Shown here piece after piece: positions 1-9,987 of a stretch of 22,025 bases of DNA (position 1 is its first letter; each line of letters begins with the position of its first letter). A program made the position numbers and the translations under genes. Under the pieces are notes generated by a model. The model made no database searches. It was not told the DNA's origin and saw nothing but the letters and a program-made list of their open reading frames with translations. This DNA comes from CAYXXN01 sp964469055 (lineage in GTDB: Bacteria > Acidobacteriota > Thermoanaerobaculia > Multivoradales > JAHEKO01): NCBI GenBank assembly GCA_964469055.1, contig CAYXXN010000027.1:1-22025 (forward strand), written 5' to 3'.

Positions 1-330
1 CTCGCCGGGACCGGCGTCCTCGACGCGGGGAGAGCAGCTCTCGGCGGCCTCGAGCAGACTTTGCTGCGCGGCGCGCTCGCAGGTGGCGTCGACGCCGCGG
101 GCGACCAGGTTGGGCAGGAGGGCGCGGGCCTGGGCCGGGGTCATTCCCGGCTCGAGGCCGGCGCGGCGGGCGCGGCGGGCGGCGGCCACCAGGCGGGCGG
201 CGCTGCCGCTGCCGGTGAAGAGCGCCACGGCCTCGCCGGCGAGCTCCGGCTCAGCGCGCAGGCGGGCGGCCAAGGGGAAGAGGGGGACGTGAAGGCACGC
301 GAGGCGGTGCCCGCGCCGATCGCGCGTCAT
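1..330 (-). CDS. imuB: ImuB-like Y-family DNA polymerase, N-terminal part (runs off the left edge)
   Basis: This reading frame is open from an ATG at 330 to the window edge, 110 codons. It starts MTRDRRGHRLACLHVPLFPL, then has an ARRARRAGLEPGMTPAQAR segment and a later SCSPRVEDAG segment. These match the N-terminal palm/finger pattern of ImuB: hydrophobic strand, 'G(V/L)xPGM(T/S)xAQAR' helix, then 'SPxVE'. ImuB is the catalytically dead Y-family partner that works with ImuA and DnaE2 in SOS-induced translesion synthesis. In true Y-family polymerases the first strand carries an acidic Asp (usually 'xxDxDxFFAxVE'). Here the strand reads ACLHVPLFPL with His in that position, which fits a non-catalytic ImuB. 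The ATG overlaps the imuA stop (ATGA, 327-330), so the two are translationally coupled. dnaE2, if present, lies outside the window. Confidence 0.85.
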   Translation of the reverse strand, partial: MTRDRRGHRLACLHVPLFPLAARLRAEPELAGEAVALFTGSGSAARLVAAARRARRAGLEPGMTPAQARALLPNLVARGVDATCERAAQQSLLEAAESCSPRVEDAGPGE

Positions 331-965
331 CTCGACGAGTAGCTGGCGACCTCGGGCGCGATGGCGGCCAGCAGTCGCGGCGCGCGGCCGGTCCCTCGCC
401 ACTCGGCGGGCCGGCGCCGGCTCTCGAGCACGATGCCGGCGGCGGTGCCGGTGGCCCGGTAGGGGGTGGAGACGAGGAGCGCCGCGCGATGCTCGCCGGC
501 GGCGCGGGCGAGGCGCACCCAGCCGGCCTCGGCGCCGCGGCCGCCGGGCACCGGCGGCAGGCCGAGATCGACCGTCACCAGGGCGAAGCCGGTGTGGAGC
601 AGCATCTCGGCGCCGAGCAGGGCCTGTTCCAGCCGCCGCGGGCGCAGCCACAGCAGGCGCGCGAGCTCGACCCCGGCCGCCGCGGCGCCCTGCGGGTCGA
701 GGTGGTCGCCCAAGTCGACCAGGGCGGCGCTCTCGCCGGCGCGGGTGGCGGCGGCCAAGAGCGAGAGGAGGAGGGCGAAGCGGCCGCTCGAGCGCGCCCC
801 GGTGAGCTCGATCAGCCGGCCGCGGGGCAGGCCGCCGCCGAGCGGTCCGATGAGGGCGGAGCCGACGGCGGGGAAGCGGTCGGCGGCGCGCTCGCGGTCC
901 GCGCGCAGCAGGTCGCGGGCTGTAGTGAGCTGCGGGTGGAGCGCGCGGAGCGCGACCGTCGACAC
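327..965 (-). CDS. imuA: ImuA-like RecA-fold protein
   Basis: The protein has a RecA-like core: 'GPLGGGLPRGRLIELTG' followed by 'ARSSGRFALLLSLLAAATRAGESAALVDLGD'. This is the ImuA pattern, with a degenerate Walker A region (GARSSGR instead of GxxxxGKT) and a strand ending in an acidic residue. The segment 'LLHTGFALVTVDLG' is the likely Walker B-like strand. ImuA connects ImuB to RecA and DnaE2 in mutagenic repair, and the overlapping imuB supports the call. Start choice: the frame is open up to a GTG at 1073, but the region 1029-1071 is a strong hairpin that looks like the terminator of the upstream lipoprotein gene, and a promoter-like sequence sits at 1024-996. I therefore favour the GTG at 965 (212 residues), although no clear ribosome binding site precedes it. 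The longer form would add 36 residues with no recognisable motif. Confidence 0.75.
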   Translation of the reverse strand: MSTVALRALHPQLTTARDLLRADRERAADRFPAVGSALIGPLGGGLPRGRLIELTGARSSGRFALLLSLLAAATRAGESAALVDLGDHLDPQGAAAAGVELARLLWLRPRRLEQALLGAEMLLHTGFALVTVDLGLPPVPGGRGAEAGWVRLARAAGEHRAALLVSTPYRATGTAAGIVLESRRRPAEWRGTGRAPRLLAAIAPEVASYSSR

Positions 966-995
966 GGTGGTTGCCCGGCGGGCGGCCGGGTCCGG

Positions 996-1024
996 AGCAT
1001 AGGCATAAACAAGGCGTAAATCAA
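996..1024 (-). promoter_or_regulatory. Putative sigma70-type promoter for imuA
   Basis: An AT-rich island in an otherwise very GC-rich stretch reads, on the minus strand, TTGATT, 17 bases, TATGCT. The -10 hexamer is at 1001-996. It would start transcription near 989, about 24 nt before the GTG at 965. A short direct repeat, CCTTG-N7-CCTTG, lies inside it and might be an operator, but it does not match a LexA box I can name. Confidence 0.45.
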
Positions 1025-1028
1025 GGGG

Positions 1029-1071
1029 AACGAGAGAGGCGGTCGGCCCGGCGGCCGGCCGCCTCTCGTTC
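1029..1071 (-). terminator. Hairpin terminator for the lipoprotein gene
   Basis: The arms GAACGAGAGAGGCGGTCGGC (1029-1048) and GGCCGGCCGCCTCTCGTTC (1053-1071) are near-perfect inverted complements with a two-base bulge. The hairpin lies just after the stop of the 1089-1496 gene. On the minus strand it is followed by CCCCTTGATTT, a weak T-rich tail. It also separates this gene from the imuA promoter. Confidence 0.55.
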
Positions 1072-1088
1072 ACCGCAGGACCGGGCCG

Positions 1089-1496
1089 TCAGCGACCGCC
1101 GTCGTCGTCCTCGATCGCCTCCTTGGCGTCCTCGATCATCTCCTCGGTCGCCTCCTTCGCGTCCTCCATCATCTCGCCGGCCTTCTCCATGCCCTCGGCC
1201 ATGGCGTCGTGGGCCTCGCCCATCGCCTCACCCACCTCCTCCTGCATCCTTTCGTTCATCTCGCCCATGGTCGCGGCTGAGCCCTCCATCGCTTCACCGG
1301 CCTGCTCCGCCATGTCGGCCATCTCCCCGCTGGCCTTCTCGACGGCGTTGCTCACCGCTTGGCCGGCGTCCTCGATGGCCTCGGCGGTGGTCTCGCTCGC
1401 CCGCTCAGCCTTGCTCTGACAACCGCCGAGCGCCACGGCCACTACGACGCCGAGCGCCAGGCGACAACACATCCACGGCAACGAGCGCTTCTTCAT
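1089..1496 (-). CDS. Small Met/Ala/Glu-rich lipoprotein with 11-residue helical repeats
   Basis: This is a 135-residue protein. It has a charged N-terminus, a hydrophobic segment (about residues 12-24) and a lipobox LGGC with Cys26, so it should be lipidated and membrane-anchored. The mature part has no aromatic residues. It is built from Ala, Glu, Met, Asp and Lys with an 11-residue period (for example MEDAKEATEEM followed by IEDAKEAIEDD), predicting a long amphipathic helix. About twelve methionines fall in roughly 110 residues. The composition resembles LEA/apolipoprotein-like or Lpp-like helical proteins, but I do not recognise a specific family. The start ATG at 1496 has a strong GAGGAGG ribosome site ending five bases upstream. 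Its role is unknown; envelope stability or stress protection is only a guess. Confidence 0.8.
   Translation of the reverse strand: MKKRSLPWMCCRLALGVVVAVALGGCQSKAERASETTAEAIEDAGQAVSNAVEKASGEMADMAEQAGEAMEGSAATMGEMNERMQEEVGEAMGEAHDAMAEGMEKAGEMMEDAKEATEEMIEDAKEAIEDDDGGR
1108..1173 (-). repeat. 33-bp tandem repeat, two units, inside the lipoprotein gene
   Basis: Units 1108-1140 and 1141-1173 differ at 3 of 33 positions. Each encodes one 11-residue helical repeat (EDAKEA core). The 33-nt period keeps frame, so copy-number change would lengthen or shorten the helix without a frameshift. Confidence 0.75.
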
Positions 1497-1555
1497 GACT
1501 CCTCCTCGGGATCTGGATCGGCTCGGGCCGCGAGCCGGCTGTTGGACTGGACGGC

Positions 1556-1561
1556 AGTATA
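1556..1561 (-). promoter_or_regulatory. Putative -10 element upstream of the lipoprotein gene
   Basis: The minus strand reads GC-TATACT-GCC, about 60 bases before the ATG at 1496. It resembles the GC-TACAAT elements before other genes in this window. No convincing -35 was found. Otherwise the 1497-1720 gap between the divergent genes shows nothing I can name. Confidence 0.35.
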
Positions 1562-1720
1562 GCAGCCGCTGGGGCCGCCGGCTTCCGGGCTTCGGTCGTT
1601 TGTGGTAGCGTCCGCGCCGAGATTGCTGACCGGACTCGGGGGAGCTGGACTCATGCGGCCCAGGATCGCGGACGCGCGAGGTTCCGAGCCGAGGGGATCC
1701 AGGTGAAAGGAGCGAAGGTC

Positions 1721-2278
1721 ATGAAGCGTTGGCTCACGCTGTCTCTTGTTCTCGGGGGGCTGCTGTTCGGATTCGGGACCGCCGTCGCGGACGACGGTGA
1801 TGAAGACTCAGCGCAGGGGTTCGGCATCGGGATCGGGCTCGTCAACCTCGACGAGGAGGAGATCGCCGACGACGTCGAGCTCTACTACATGGCCAGCTAC
1901 CGCTTCCCGGTGGGTGGCGACGACACGCACGGCCAGTGGCGCGGTCTCCTCGAGCCCGAAGTCGGCTACTTCGACGCCGACTTCACGAGCGACCTGCTGG
2001 CCGGCCTGAACTTCGTGGGTGTGATGCCCTACGGCGGCGTCGACTTCTTCGTCGGCGCCGGCCTCGGCGTCCACTTCATCGACGCCGACGTCCAGATCGC
2101 CGGCAGCGACGTGAGAGTGTCCAAGAGCCAAGAGGCTTTCGGCGTCAACGCGCAGTTCGGCGTCGATGTACACCTCAGCGACGCGGTGGCCCTGTTCGGC
2201 GCCGGTCGCTTCGACCTCGTCGAGGACGCCGACGCCCTCCAGGCGAAGGCTTACGTCGGCCTGCGCTTCGGCAGCTAG
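1721..2278 (+). CDS. Small outer-membrane beta-barrel protein (unknown function)
   Basis: This is a 185-residue protein starting MKRWLTLSLVLGGLLFGFGT with a signal peptide that ends near AVA-DD. The mature part is rich in alternating hydrophobic/polar strands separated by acidic turns: GFGIGIGLVNL, VELYYMASYRFPVG, LLEPEVGYFDADF, LLAGLNFVGVMPYGGVDFFVGAGLGVHF, AFGVNAQFGVDVHL, VALFGAGRFDLV and AKAYVGLRFGS. This is typical of an 8-stranded outer-membrane barrel of the OmpA-N/OprD-like small porin class. The mature protein has no Cys. Start choice: an in-frame GTG at 1703 exists, but AAGGAG (1707-1712) sits 8 bases before the ATG at 1721, so 1721 is preferred. The gene is monocistronic, with its own terminator at 2291-2338. 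Confidence 0.75.
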   Translation: MKRWLTLSLVLGGLLFGFGTAVADDGDEDSAQGFGIGIGLVNLDEEEIADDVELYYMASYRFPVGGDDTHGQWRGLLEPEVGYFDADFTSDLLAGLNFVGVMPYGGVDFFVGAGLGVHFIDADVQIAGSDVRVSKSQEAFGVNAQFGVDVHLSDAVALFGAGRFDLVEDADALQAKAYVGLRFGS

Positions 2279-2290
2279 GGCGTCGAGCCC

Positions 2291-2338
2291 AGCGACTCGT
2301 TGCGGCGGCCGGCGGCGACGCCGGCCGTCTCGCTTTTT
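2291..2338 (+). terminator. Rho-independent terminator after the outer-membrane protein gene
   Basis: A perfect 8-bp stem GGCCGGCG / CGCCGGCC (2307-2314 and 2319-2326) closes a GCGA tetraloop. An outer AGCGA (2291-2295) can pair with TCGCT (2330-2334). A run of five T follows (2334-2338). It lies between two convergent genes. Confidence 0.75.
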
Positions 2339-2352
2339 CGTCCGCGCCGCCT

Positions 2353-5226
<2,874 letters not shown>

Positions 5227-5254
5227 GCGGTCTCCTCGCCCCGGGCGCGGGGCG

Positions 5255-5267
5255 GCGGGATTGTAGC
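5255..5267 (-). promoter_or_regulatory. Promoter-like 13-mer upstream of gcvP
   Basis: The minus strand reads GCTACAATCCCGC, with TACAAT as a good -10 hexamer at 5265-5260, 34 bases before the gcvP ATG. The identical 13-mer occurs before the YbdK gene (15231-15243). No good -35 is seen. Confidence 0.5.
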
Positions 5268-5306
5268 GCGGCGATCGGAGCGTGCCGCCGCGGATATCAT
5301 CCCGCG

Positions 5307-6416
5307 ATGCTTTCAGCCCGCGTGAGCGGGATCACGACGCGCCTTCTCTGGCTGGCCCTCGGGCTGGGCGGCACGGCCTCGCCGACGCTCGGCGCGCCGT
5401 GGACGGTCGCCGCCGAGCGCCACGACCGCTCGCCGCTCCCCATCGACGACGTCTTCCTGCTCGGCGCCCCGGTGCTCCGTCTCGAGCCGCAGGCGGCCGA
5501 GGCGCTCCCGCCCGGCCGCTGGCGCCTCCGCGCCGCCCTGTCGGCGGCCAACAGCTTCTCGCGCTCGGAGGCCGTCGAGGAGGCGCTCGAGCAGCGCGAC
5601 AGCCGCGAGCCCCTCGGCCTCGACGAGCTGCGCAACTTCCCGGCGATCGACGGCGAGCCCACCCGCTTCCTGATCGACGGCGAGGTCGAGCGCCTGGAGC
5701 TCGGCGTCGCCCGCGGGCTGGGTGGCGGCTGGCAGGTCGAGGCCACCCTGCCGCTTTTCGAGACCGGCGGCGGCTTCCTCGACGAGACGATCGAGGACTT
5801 CCACGAGGCGCGAGGCATCACGCAGCAGGGGCGGGACGGGCTGCCGCGGAACGCGTTCCTGCTCTACCTGAGCGGCCCGCGCGGCGAGCTGTTCGTGAAC
5901 AAGGAGCCGGGGGGTGGGGTGGGGGAGCCGACCCTCTCCGCGGTCCGCCAACTCGGGTGGCGACCGCTCGGCATCGAGCTCGCCCTGCGCGGTGCAGTCA
6001 AGCTGCCGACGGCCTCCGGCCGTACGCTCCACGGCACGGGCTCGCTCGACGTCGGCCTGGAGACCCATGGCCGCCGGTGCGGCGGGGTCTGGTGTGGGCA
6101 CGGGAGCTTCGGCCTCTATCGGCTCGGCGAGTGGGCCCTGTTGCGTCTCGCCGAGCGCTCGGTCGCCGCCGGCGCGCTCGCGGGTCAGCTCCTGCTGCCG
6201 GCCGGCAATTCACTGCTCGCCCAGGCGATGTGCTCCGGCGAGCCGCTCGGGCCGCTCGCCATCGCCGAGCTCTCGGGCGACGCCTGCGAGCTCTCGGGCG
6301 GCTGGCGCCGGAGCGGGCGCGACTCTTCGTGGAGCATCGCCTTCACCGAGAACCTCTTCGTCTCCGACACGGGCTCGGACTTCGCCCTGCATCTGGTGTG
6401 GAGCCATGGGCGGTGA
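5307..6416 (+). CDS. DUF3187 family secreted/outer-membrane protein
   Basis: This is a 369-residue protein. It has a signal peptide (hydrophobic residues 12-24, likely cleavage after LGA30), so it is exported. The body matches my recollection of DUF3187: AANSFSRSE, then FLIDGEVERLELGVARGLGG, ATLPLFETGGGFLDETIEDFH, GRDGLPRNAFLLYL, a Gly-rich VGEPTLSA stretch, and a barrel-like C-terminus ending FALHLVWSHGR. Family members are uncharacterised exported beta-rich proteins. The start ATG at 5307 gives a proper signal peptide, but the ribosome site is weak. The gene is divergent from gcvP with an 80-base gap, and its 3' end overlaps the DUF309 gene by 11 bases, so the two are probably co-expressed. 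Confidence 0.75.
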   Translation: MLSARVSGITTRLLWLALGLGGTASPTLGAPWTVAAERHDRSPLPIDDVFLLGAPVLRLEPQAAEALPPGRWRLRAALSAANSFSRSEAVEEALEQRDSREPLGLDELRNFPAIDGEPTRFLIDGEVERLELGVARGLGGGWQVEATLPLFETGGGFLDETIEDFHEARGITQQGRDGLPRNAFLLYLSGPRGELFVNKEPGGGVGEPTLSAVRQLGWRPLGIELALRGAVKLPTASGRTLHGTGSLDVGLETHGRRCGGVWCGHGSFGLYRLGEWALLRLAERSVAAGALAGQLLLPAGNSLLAQAMCSGEPLGPLAIAELSGDACELSGGWRRSGRDSSWSIAFTENLFVSDTGSDFALHLVWSHGR

Positions 6417-6939
6417 GCTGCCGCCCCTCGTGGCGCCCGTGGCGCCTCCGGCGCGCCGGACCGCGCTCGCCCTCCCGGCCTACCGCCACGTCCCCGGCCT
6501 GACCCCGCATCCGGTCAAGCACCCGGCAGGTCATCTCTACGGCGTCGCCGCGCCCGTCGGCCCGGCGGGCTGCACGGACCTGCCGCGGAGCTGGCGCGAC
6601 TGCACGGCCTACCTCTACGGCGTCGATCTCTTCAATCACGCCTATCTCTGGGAAGCCCACGAATCCTGGGAGGCCGCCTGGAACGCCGCCGGGCACGAGA
6701 GCTTGCCCGGCCTCTTCCTCCAGGGCCTCGTGCAGGTCGCCGCGGCGATGCTGCAACACCACCGCGGCGTAGCCCGCGGTGCCGCCGGCAACCTCGCCAA
6801 GGCCGAACGCCGCCTGGCCGAGGTCCTGCGGACCGCCCCACCCGGCCCCTACATGGGCTTCGACCTCCTCACCTGGCGCACCGAAGTGCGCGCCTTCCTG
6901 GCCGGCGCCGGCTACCCGTTCGTCCGCCTCGAGCCCTGA
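6406..6939 (+). CDS. DUF309 domain protein
   Basis: This is a 177-residue cytosolic protein. The core GVDLFNHAYLWEAHESWEAAWN followed by LPGLFLQGLVQVAAAMLQHHRG and GAAGNLAKAERRL is the DUF309 signature (DLFN...WEAHE.WE..W...FLQGLIQ.AAA). The conserved acidic and His residues (D/N, E, H, E, W) form a helical pocket, but no activity is established for the family. An N-terminal extension of about 65 residues carries Pro/His-rich text (YRHVPGLTPHPVKHPAGHLYG), which I recall from family members in related bacteria. The ATG at 6406 lies inside the 3' end of the DUF3187 gene (stop 6414-6416), implying translational coupling. Several in-frame upstream starts exist but would overlap that gene extensively. 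Confidence 0.8.
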   Translation: MGGELPPLVAPVAPPARRTALALPAYRHVPGLTPHPVKHPAGHLYGVAAPVGPAGCTDLPRSWRDCTAYLYGVDLFNHAYLWEAHESWEAAWNAAGHESLPGLFLQGLVQVAAAMLQHHRGVARGAAGNLAKAERRLAEVLRTAPPGPYMGFDLLTWRTEVRAFLAGAGYPFVRLEP

Positions 6940-6964
6940 CCGGGCGGAGTAGGACGAACGGAAA

Positions 6965-7046
6965 AACAGATCGAGTGAGGGACCGCCGGGCCGGACCGGC
7001 GGGGTACCGCAGGTTCTCGGGAAGCTCCGCCCTTACTCGATCCGTT
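6965..7046. repeat. Inverted repeat pair around a hairpin (REPIN-like element)
   Basis: The gap 6940-7069 between the convergent DUF309 and mgtE genes holds AACAGATCGAGTGAGGG (6965-6981) and its inverted partner CCCTTACTCGATCCGTT (7030-7046). They pair over 17 positions with one mismatch and one G-T. Inside is a perfect 7-bp stem CCGCCGG / CCGGCGG (6983-6989 and 6996-7002). Related single copies occur at 17513-17530, 17844-17864 and 19302-19320. It may also act as a bidirectional terminator, though no T-run follows. Confidence 0.6.
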
Positions 7047-7069
7047 GCTGTTGCCGTTGTTCCAACCAG

Positions 7070-8395
7070 CTACACGAGCGCTTCGCCGAGGAACGCCCGG
7101 GCGAGGGTGAAGTAGATGACGATGCCGGAGACGTCGACCAGGGTGGCGACGAAGGGGGCGGAGGCGCTCGCCGGGTCGAAGCCGAAGCGGCGGATGATGA
7201 ACGGCAGCATCGAGCCCACGAGGGTGCCCCAGGTCACGACGCCGACGAGCGACAGGCCGACGGTGATCGCCACCCCCCAATAGTGAGCGCCGTAGAGCTG
7301 GAAGAGGCGCTGCCAGAGCAGGATGCGCAGGACGCCGATCGTCCCCAGGATCACCCCGAGGGCGAAACCGGCGAGGAGCTCGCGGCGGATGATCCGCCAC
7401 CAGTCGCGCAGCGCCACCTCGCCCAGGGCCATGGCGCGGATGACGAGGGTGGCGGCCTGCGAGCCCGAGTTGCCGCCGCTCGAGATGATCAGCGGCACGA
7501 AGAGGGCGAGGACCACGGCGCGGGCGATCTGGTCCTCGAAGCGGCCCATCGCGGAGGCGGTCAGCATCTCCCCGAGGAAGAGGACCGATAGCCACCCGGC
7601 GCGCTTCTTGAGCATCGCCGGGAAGCTGGTCTGCAGGTACGGCCGGTCGAGGGCCTCCATGCCGCCCAGCTTTTGGATGTCCTCGGTCGCCTCCTCCTGC
7701 ACGACGTCGACAATGTCGTCTACGGTGACGATGCCGCGCATCCGCCCCTGAGCGTCGACGACCGGCAGCGCGATGACGTTCTCGCGAGCCATGATCCGCG
7801 ACACGGCCTCCTGGTCGAGGCCCTCGTCGACGGTGACCACTTCCCGCTCCATGACGTCTCGCACGCTGCGATCGCCCGGACCCGAGAAGAGGTCGCGGAA
7901 CGACACCACGCCTTGCAGCCGCTGATCGGCGTCGAGCACGTAGGCGTAGTTGATCGTCTCCAACTGCTCGCGGGCCTGCCGGCGCAGGTAGGCGATCGCC
8001 TCGTCGAGCGTCATCTCGGGCCGCAGCCGCGCGAAGCGCGGGCTCATCAGGCCGCCTGCCACGTCCTCCTTGTAGGCCAGGAGGCCGATGGTCTCGCGCC
8101 GCGTGGCCTCGTCGAGCAGGCCGAGCAACACCTCGTGACGCTCCGGCGGCACCTCCTGCAGCAAGTCGGCGACGTCGTCCGGCGGCAGCAGCCGGATCCA
8201 CAGCCGCCGTTGACCCTCCGGCAGACCCTCGAGGACGATGGCGTGGCTGCGGGGCGTCAGACCGAGGAAGAAATCCTCCGCCTCGTTCGGGCCGAGGGCG
8301 AGGAAGCCCTCGACGCGCTCCTCGGGCTCGAGCACCGGCCACTGCTCGCGCAGGGCGTCGGCGCTGAGTCGGCTGGCGGCTCGAATGGGCTCCAC
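7070..8395 (-). CDS. mgtE: Magnesium transporter MgtE
   Basis: This is a 441-residue channel for Mg2+ uptake in the cytoplasmic membrane. Domains in order: a helical MgtE N domain (about residues 15-115, many short amphipathic helices), two CBS domains (about 118-240, ending VDDIVDVVQEEATEDIQKLGG), the plug helix, and five membrane helices (about 270-441). The pore block PLIISSGGNSGSQAATLVIRAMA and the C-terminal helix ATLVDVSGIVIYFTLA carry the conserved Asn/Ser/Asp residues of the ion path. Length is normal for the family (about 450). The start is a GTG at 8395 with only a weak GAGG upstream. The gene is divergent from the DUF3014 gene with 104 bases between; a GGATACCCT sequence there could be a -10, but weakly. 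Regulation of the family is mainly by Mg2+ binding to the cytosolic domains. Confidence 0.96.
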   Translation of the reverse strand: MEPIRAASRLSADALREQWPVLEPEERVEGFLALGPNEAEDFFLGLTPRSHAIVLEGLPEGQRRLWIRLLPPDDVADLLQEVPPERHEVLLGLLDEATRRETIGLLAYKEDVAGGLMSPRFARLRPEMTLDEAIAYLRRQAREQLETINYAYVLDADQRLQGVVSFRDLFSGPGDRSVRDVMEREVVTVDEGLDQEAVSRIMARENVIALPVVDAQGRMRGIVTVDDIVDVVQEEATEDIQKLGGMEALDRPYLQTSFPAMLKKRAGWLSVLFLGEMLTASAMGRFEDQIARAVVLALFVPLIISSGGNSGSQAATLVIRAMALGEVALRDWWRIIRRELLAGFALGVILGTIGVLRILLWQRLFQLYGAHYWGVAITVGLSLVGVVTWGTLVGSMLPFIIRRFGFDPASASAPFVATLVDVSGIVIYFTLARAFLGEALV

Positions 8396-8499
8396 GTGGC
8401 CTCGCAGGGTCGCCAGGGGCCAAGGGTATCCGAGGATGGAGGCGCGGGGCTACCCGCGCGACCGGAAGGTGGAACGCGGCTTGCTTCCCTGGAGACGAG

Positions 8500-9363
8500 A
8501 TGAGCGAACGCGAGGACTTCGAGCTCGACAAGGAGGCCCTGACGCGGATCGACCTTTCGCTCGGTCGCTACGACTCGGACGACGGTGGGCGGACAGCACG
8601 GCGCCGCGGGCCGTTCCTGGTCGTCCTGCTCCTCGCGCTGGCCGGCGCGGCGCTCTACTTCGTGCTCGACCGCCGAGGTCGGGTCGAGGACGCCGCTCAG
8701 GAGCCGGCCGCGGCCGCGCCCACCCGACCTGCGCCGCCGGCCGCGGCGGCGCCGGCCGACACGCGCCCTCTTCCCGCCCTGGCGTCGAGCGACGCTTTCG
8801 TGCGCGAGCTGGTGGGCGGCCTCTCCCGCCACCCTCAGCTCGCCGCCTGGCTGGCGAGCGACGAGCTGGTGCGGCGCTTCGTCGCTGCGACGGCGAGCTT
8901 CGCCGAGGGCAAGAGCCCCGGCCAGCACGTGCCCTTCCTGCGCCCCGCGGCGCCCTTCGCGGCGAGCGACGGGGGTGGTGGGCCGGCGCTCGATGCGGAG
9001 GCGTACCGGCGCTACGAGTTGCTGGCGGAGGCTGTCGACTCGTTGGACGTCGCCGGCACCGCCGAGCTCTATCGCCGGCTCGAGCCGCTCTTCGACGAGG
9101 CCTACCGCGAGCTGGGCTTCCCGGACGGTCGCTTCCGCGAGGTGGCCGAGCCGGCGATCGATCGCCTGCTCGCCGCGCCGGCCATCGACGGTCCGGTCGA
9201 TCTGGTCGCGGCGCCGGTCGGCTACCGCTTTGCCGAAGTGGGCTGGGAGGAGATGGACGCGGCGAGCAAGCACCTGCTGCGGTTGGGTCCCCGCAACCTC
9301 GCCCGGATCCAAGCCAAGGTCACCGCCATCGCCGCCGCGGCCGGCCTCTCGCCGGGCCCCTGA
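8500..9363 (+). CDS. DUF3014 family membrane-anchored protein
   Basis: This is a 287-residue protein. A charged N-terminus is followed by one membrane helix (about residues 38-56), a Pro/Ala linker (about 65-90) and a globular domain likely outside the membrane. The domain carries the DUF3014 pattern: LPALASSDAFVRELV, LAAWLASDELVRRFVA, GQHVPFLRPAAPF, YRRYELLAEAVDSLD, LYRRLEPLFDEAYRELGFPDGRF, GPVDLVAAPVGYRFAE and HLLRLGPRNLARIQAK. The fit is strong across the whole length. The family has no known activity; it occurs in Gram-negative bacteria as a single-pass envelope protein. The ATG at 8500 follows GGAG at a normal distance. Its 3' end is only 12 bases from the convergent membrane-protein gene. 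Confidence 0.88.
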   Translation: MSEREDFELDKEALTRIDLSLGRYDSDDGGRTARRRGPFLVVLLLALAGAALYFVLDRRGRVEDAAQEPAAAAPTRPAPPAAAAPADTRPLPALASSDAFVRELVGGLSRHPQLAAWLASDELVRRFVAATASFAEGKSPGQHVPFLRPAAPFAASDGGGGPALDAEAYRRYELLAEAVDSLDVAGTAELYRRLEPLFDEAYRELGFPDGRFREVAEPAIDRLLAAPAIDGPVDLVAAPVGYRFAEVGWEEMDAASKHLLRLGPRNLARIQAKVTAIAAAAGLSPGP

Positions 9364-9375
9364 GAGGGTGCGCCG

Positions 9376-9987
9376 CTACGGCGACGGGGGCCGCCCTCGC
9401 CTCGCCCAGGTGAGCAGCAGGCGATGGGTCGGCCAGTAGAGGACGAGCGGGTAGGCAAAGAGACAAAAGATCAGGTAGGCCGGTGCCGGCATCAGGGTCT
9501 GTGGCACGCCGAACGGCGCCCACAACCAATTGAGGTTGCGCGCCGGGTCGGCGAGGAAGGAGAGCGGCAGGACGAGCCACAGCACGGCCGTCTGCAGCCG
9601 CCAGGCACGCGGGTCGTAACCCAGCCGGCGGACCGACCACAGCAGGAGGGGCGGCATCCAGAGGTGGAAGAGCGAGAGCACCTTGACGATGGTGGGCTCG
9701 GTGGGATCGAACATGTACTCCGTTCCGCCGACCAGGTGGACGCCGGCGAGCCATCGACCGAAGAAGTCGAGCCACCAGGCCGCCTGGATGATCAGCACGG
9801 AGACCGCCTGCGAGGAGAAGAGGAGCGCGCTCTCCCTCCACAGCGCGGCCAAGACGATGAAGTTGGCAAGGTCGCAGAGCCACAGGAAGTTCGCCGGCCC
9901 CTCGCTTACCCAGTAGATCGGCACCCACGCCGCGGTCCAGGTGGTGTAGGCGAGCTTCACGGCGAGCGGCAGGCGCGAGCCGCTCAC
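9376..9987 (-). CDS. Multi-pass membrane protein, family not recognised
   Basis: This is a 203-residue protein, Trp/Leu-rich, with about five to six membrane helices. Segments: about residues 10-27, 34-50, 57-74, 102-118, 132-147 and 168-186. Soluble loops include HLVGGTEYMFDPTEP (about 84-98) and DPARNLNWLWAPFGVPQTLMP. I cannot assign a family. The GTG at 9987 overlaps the TGA of the upstream esterase-like gene (GTGA, 9984-9987), which fixes the start and places it third in the operon. The frame stays open far upstream, but that part is antisense-quality Arg/Ala text overlapping the esterase gene and is not believed. The TAG stop sits in the loop of a small perfect hairpin (CGCCG-CTA-CGGCG, 9371-9383). 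Confidence 0.75.
   Translation of the reverse strand: MSGSRLPLAVKLAYTTWTAAWVPIYWVSEGPANFLWLCDLANFIVLAALWRESALLFSSQAVSVLIIQAAWWLDFFGRWLAGVHLVGGTEYMFDPTEPTIVKVLSLFHLWMPPLLLWSVRRLGYDPRAWRLQTAVLWLVLPLSFLADPARNLNWLWAPFGVPQTLMPAPAYLIFCLFAYPLVLYWPTHRLLLTWARRGRPPSP

Noticed and set aside
6912..8531. 539-codon minus-strand frame over mgtE
   Set aside because: Out-of-frame shadow of mgtE with Arg/Pro-rich text; the MgtE frame carries all domain motifs.
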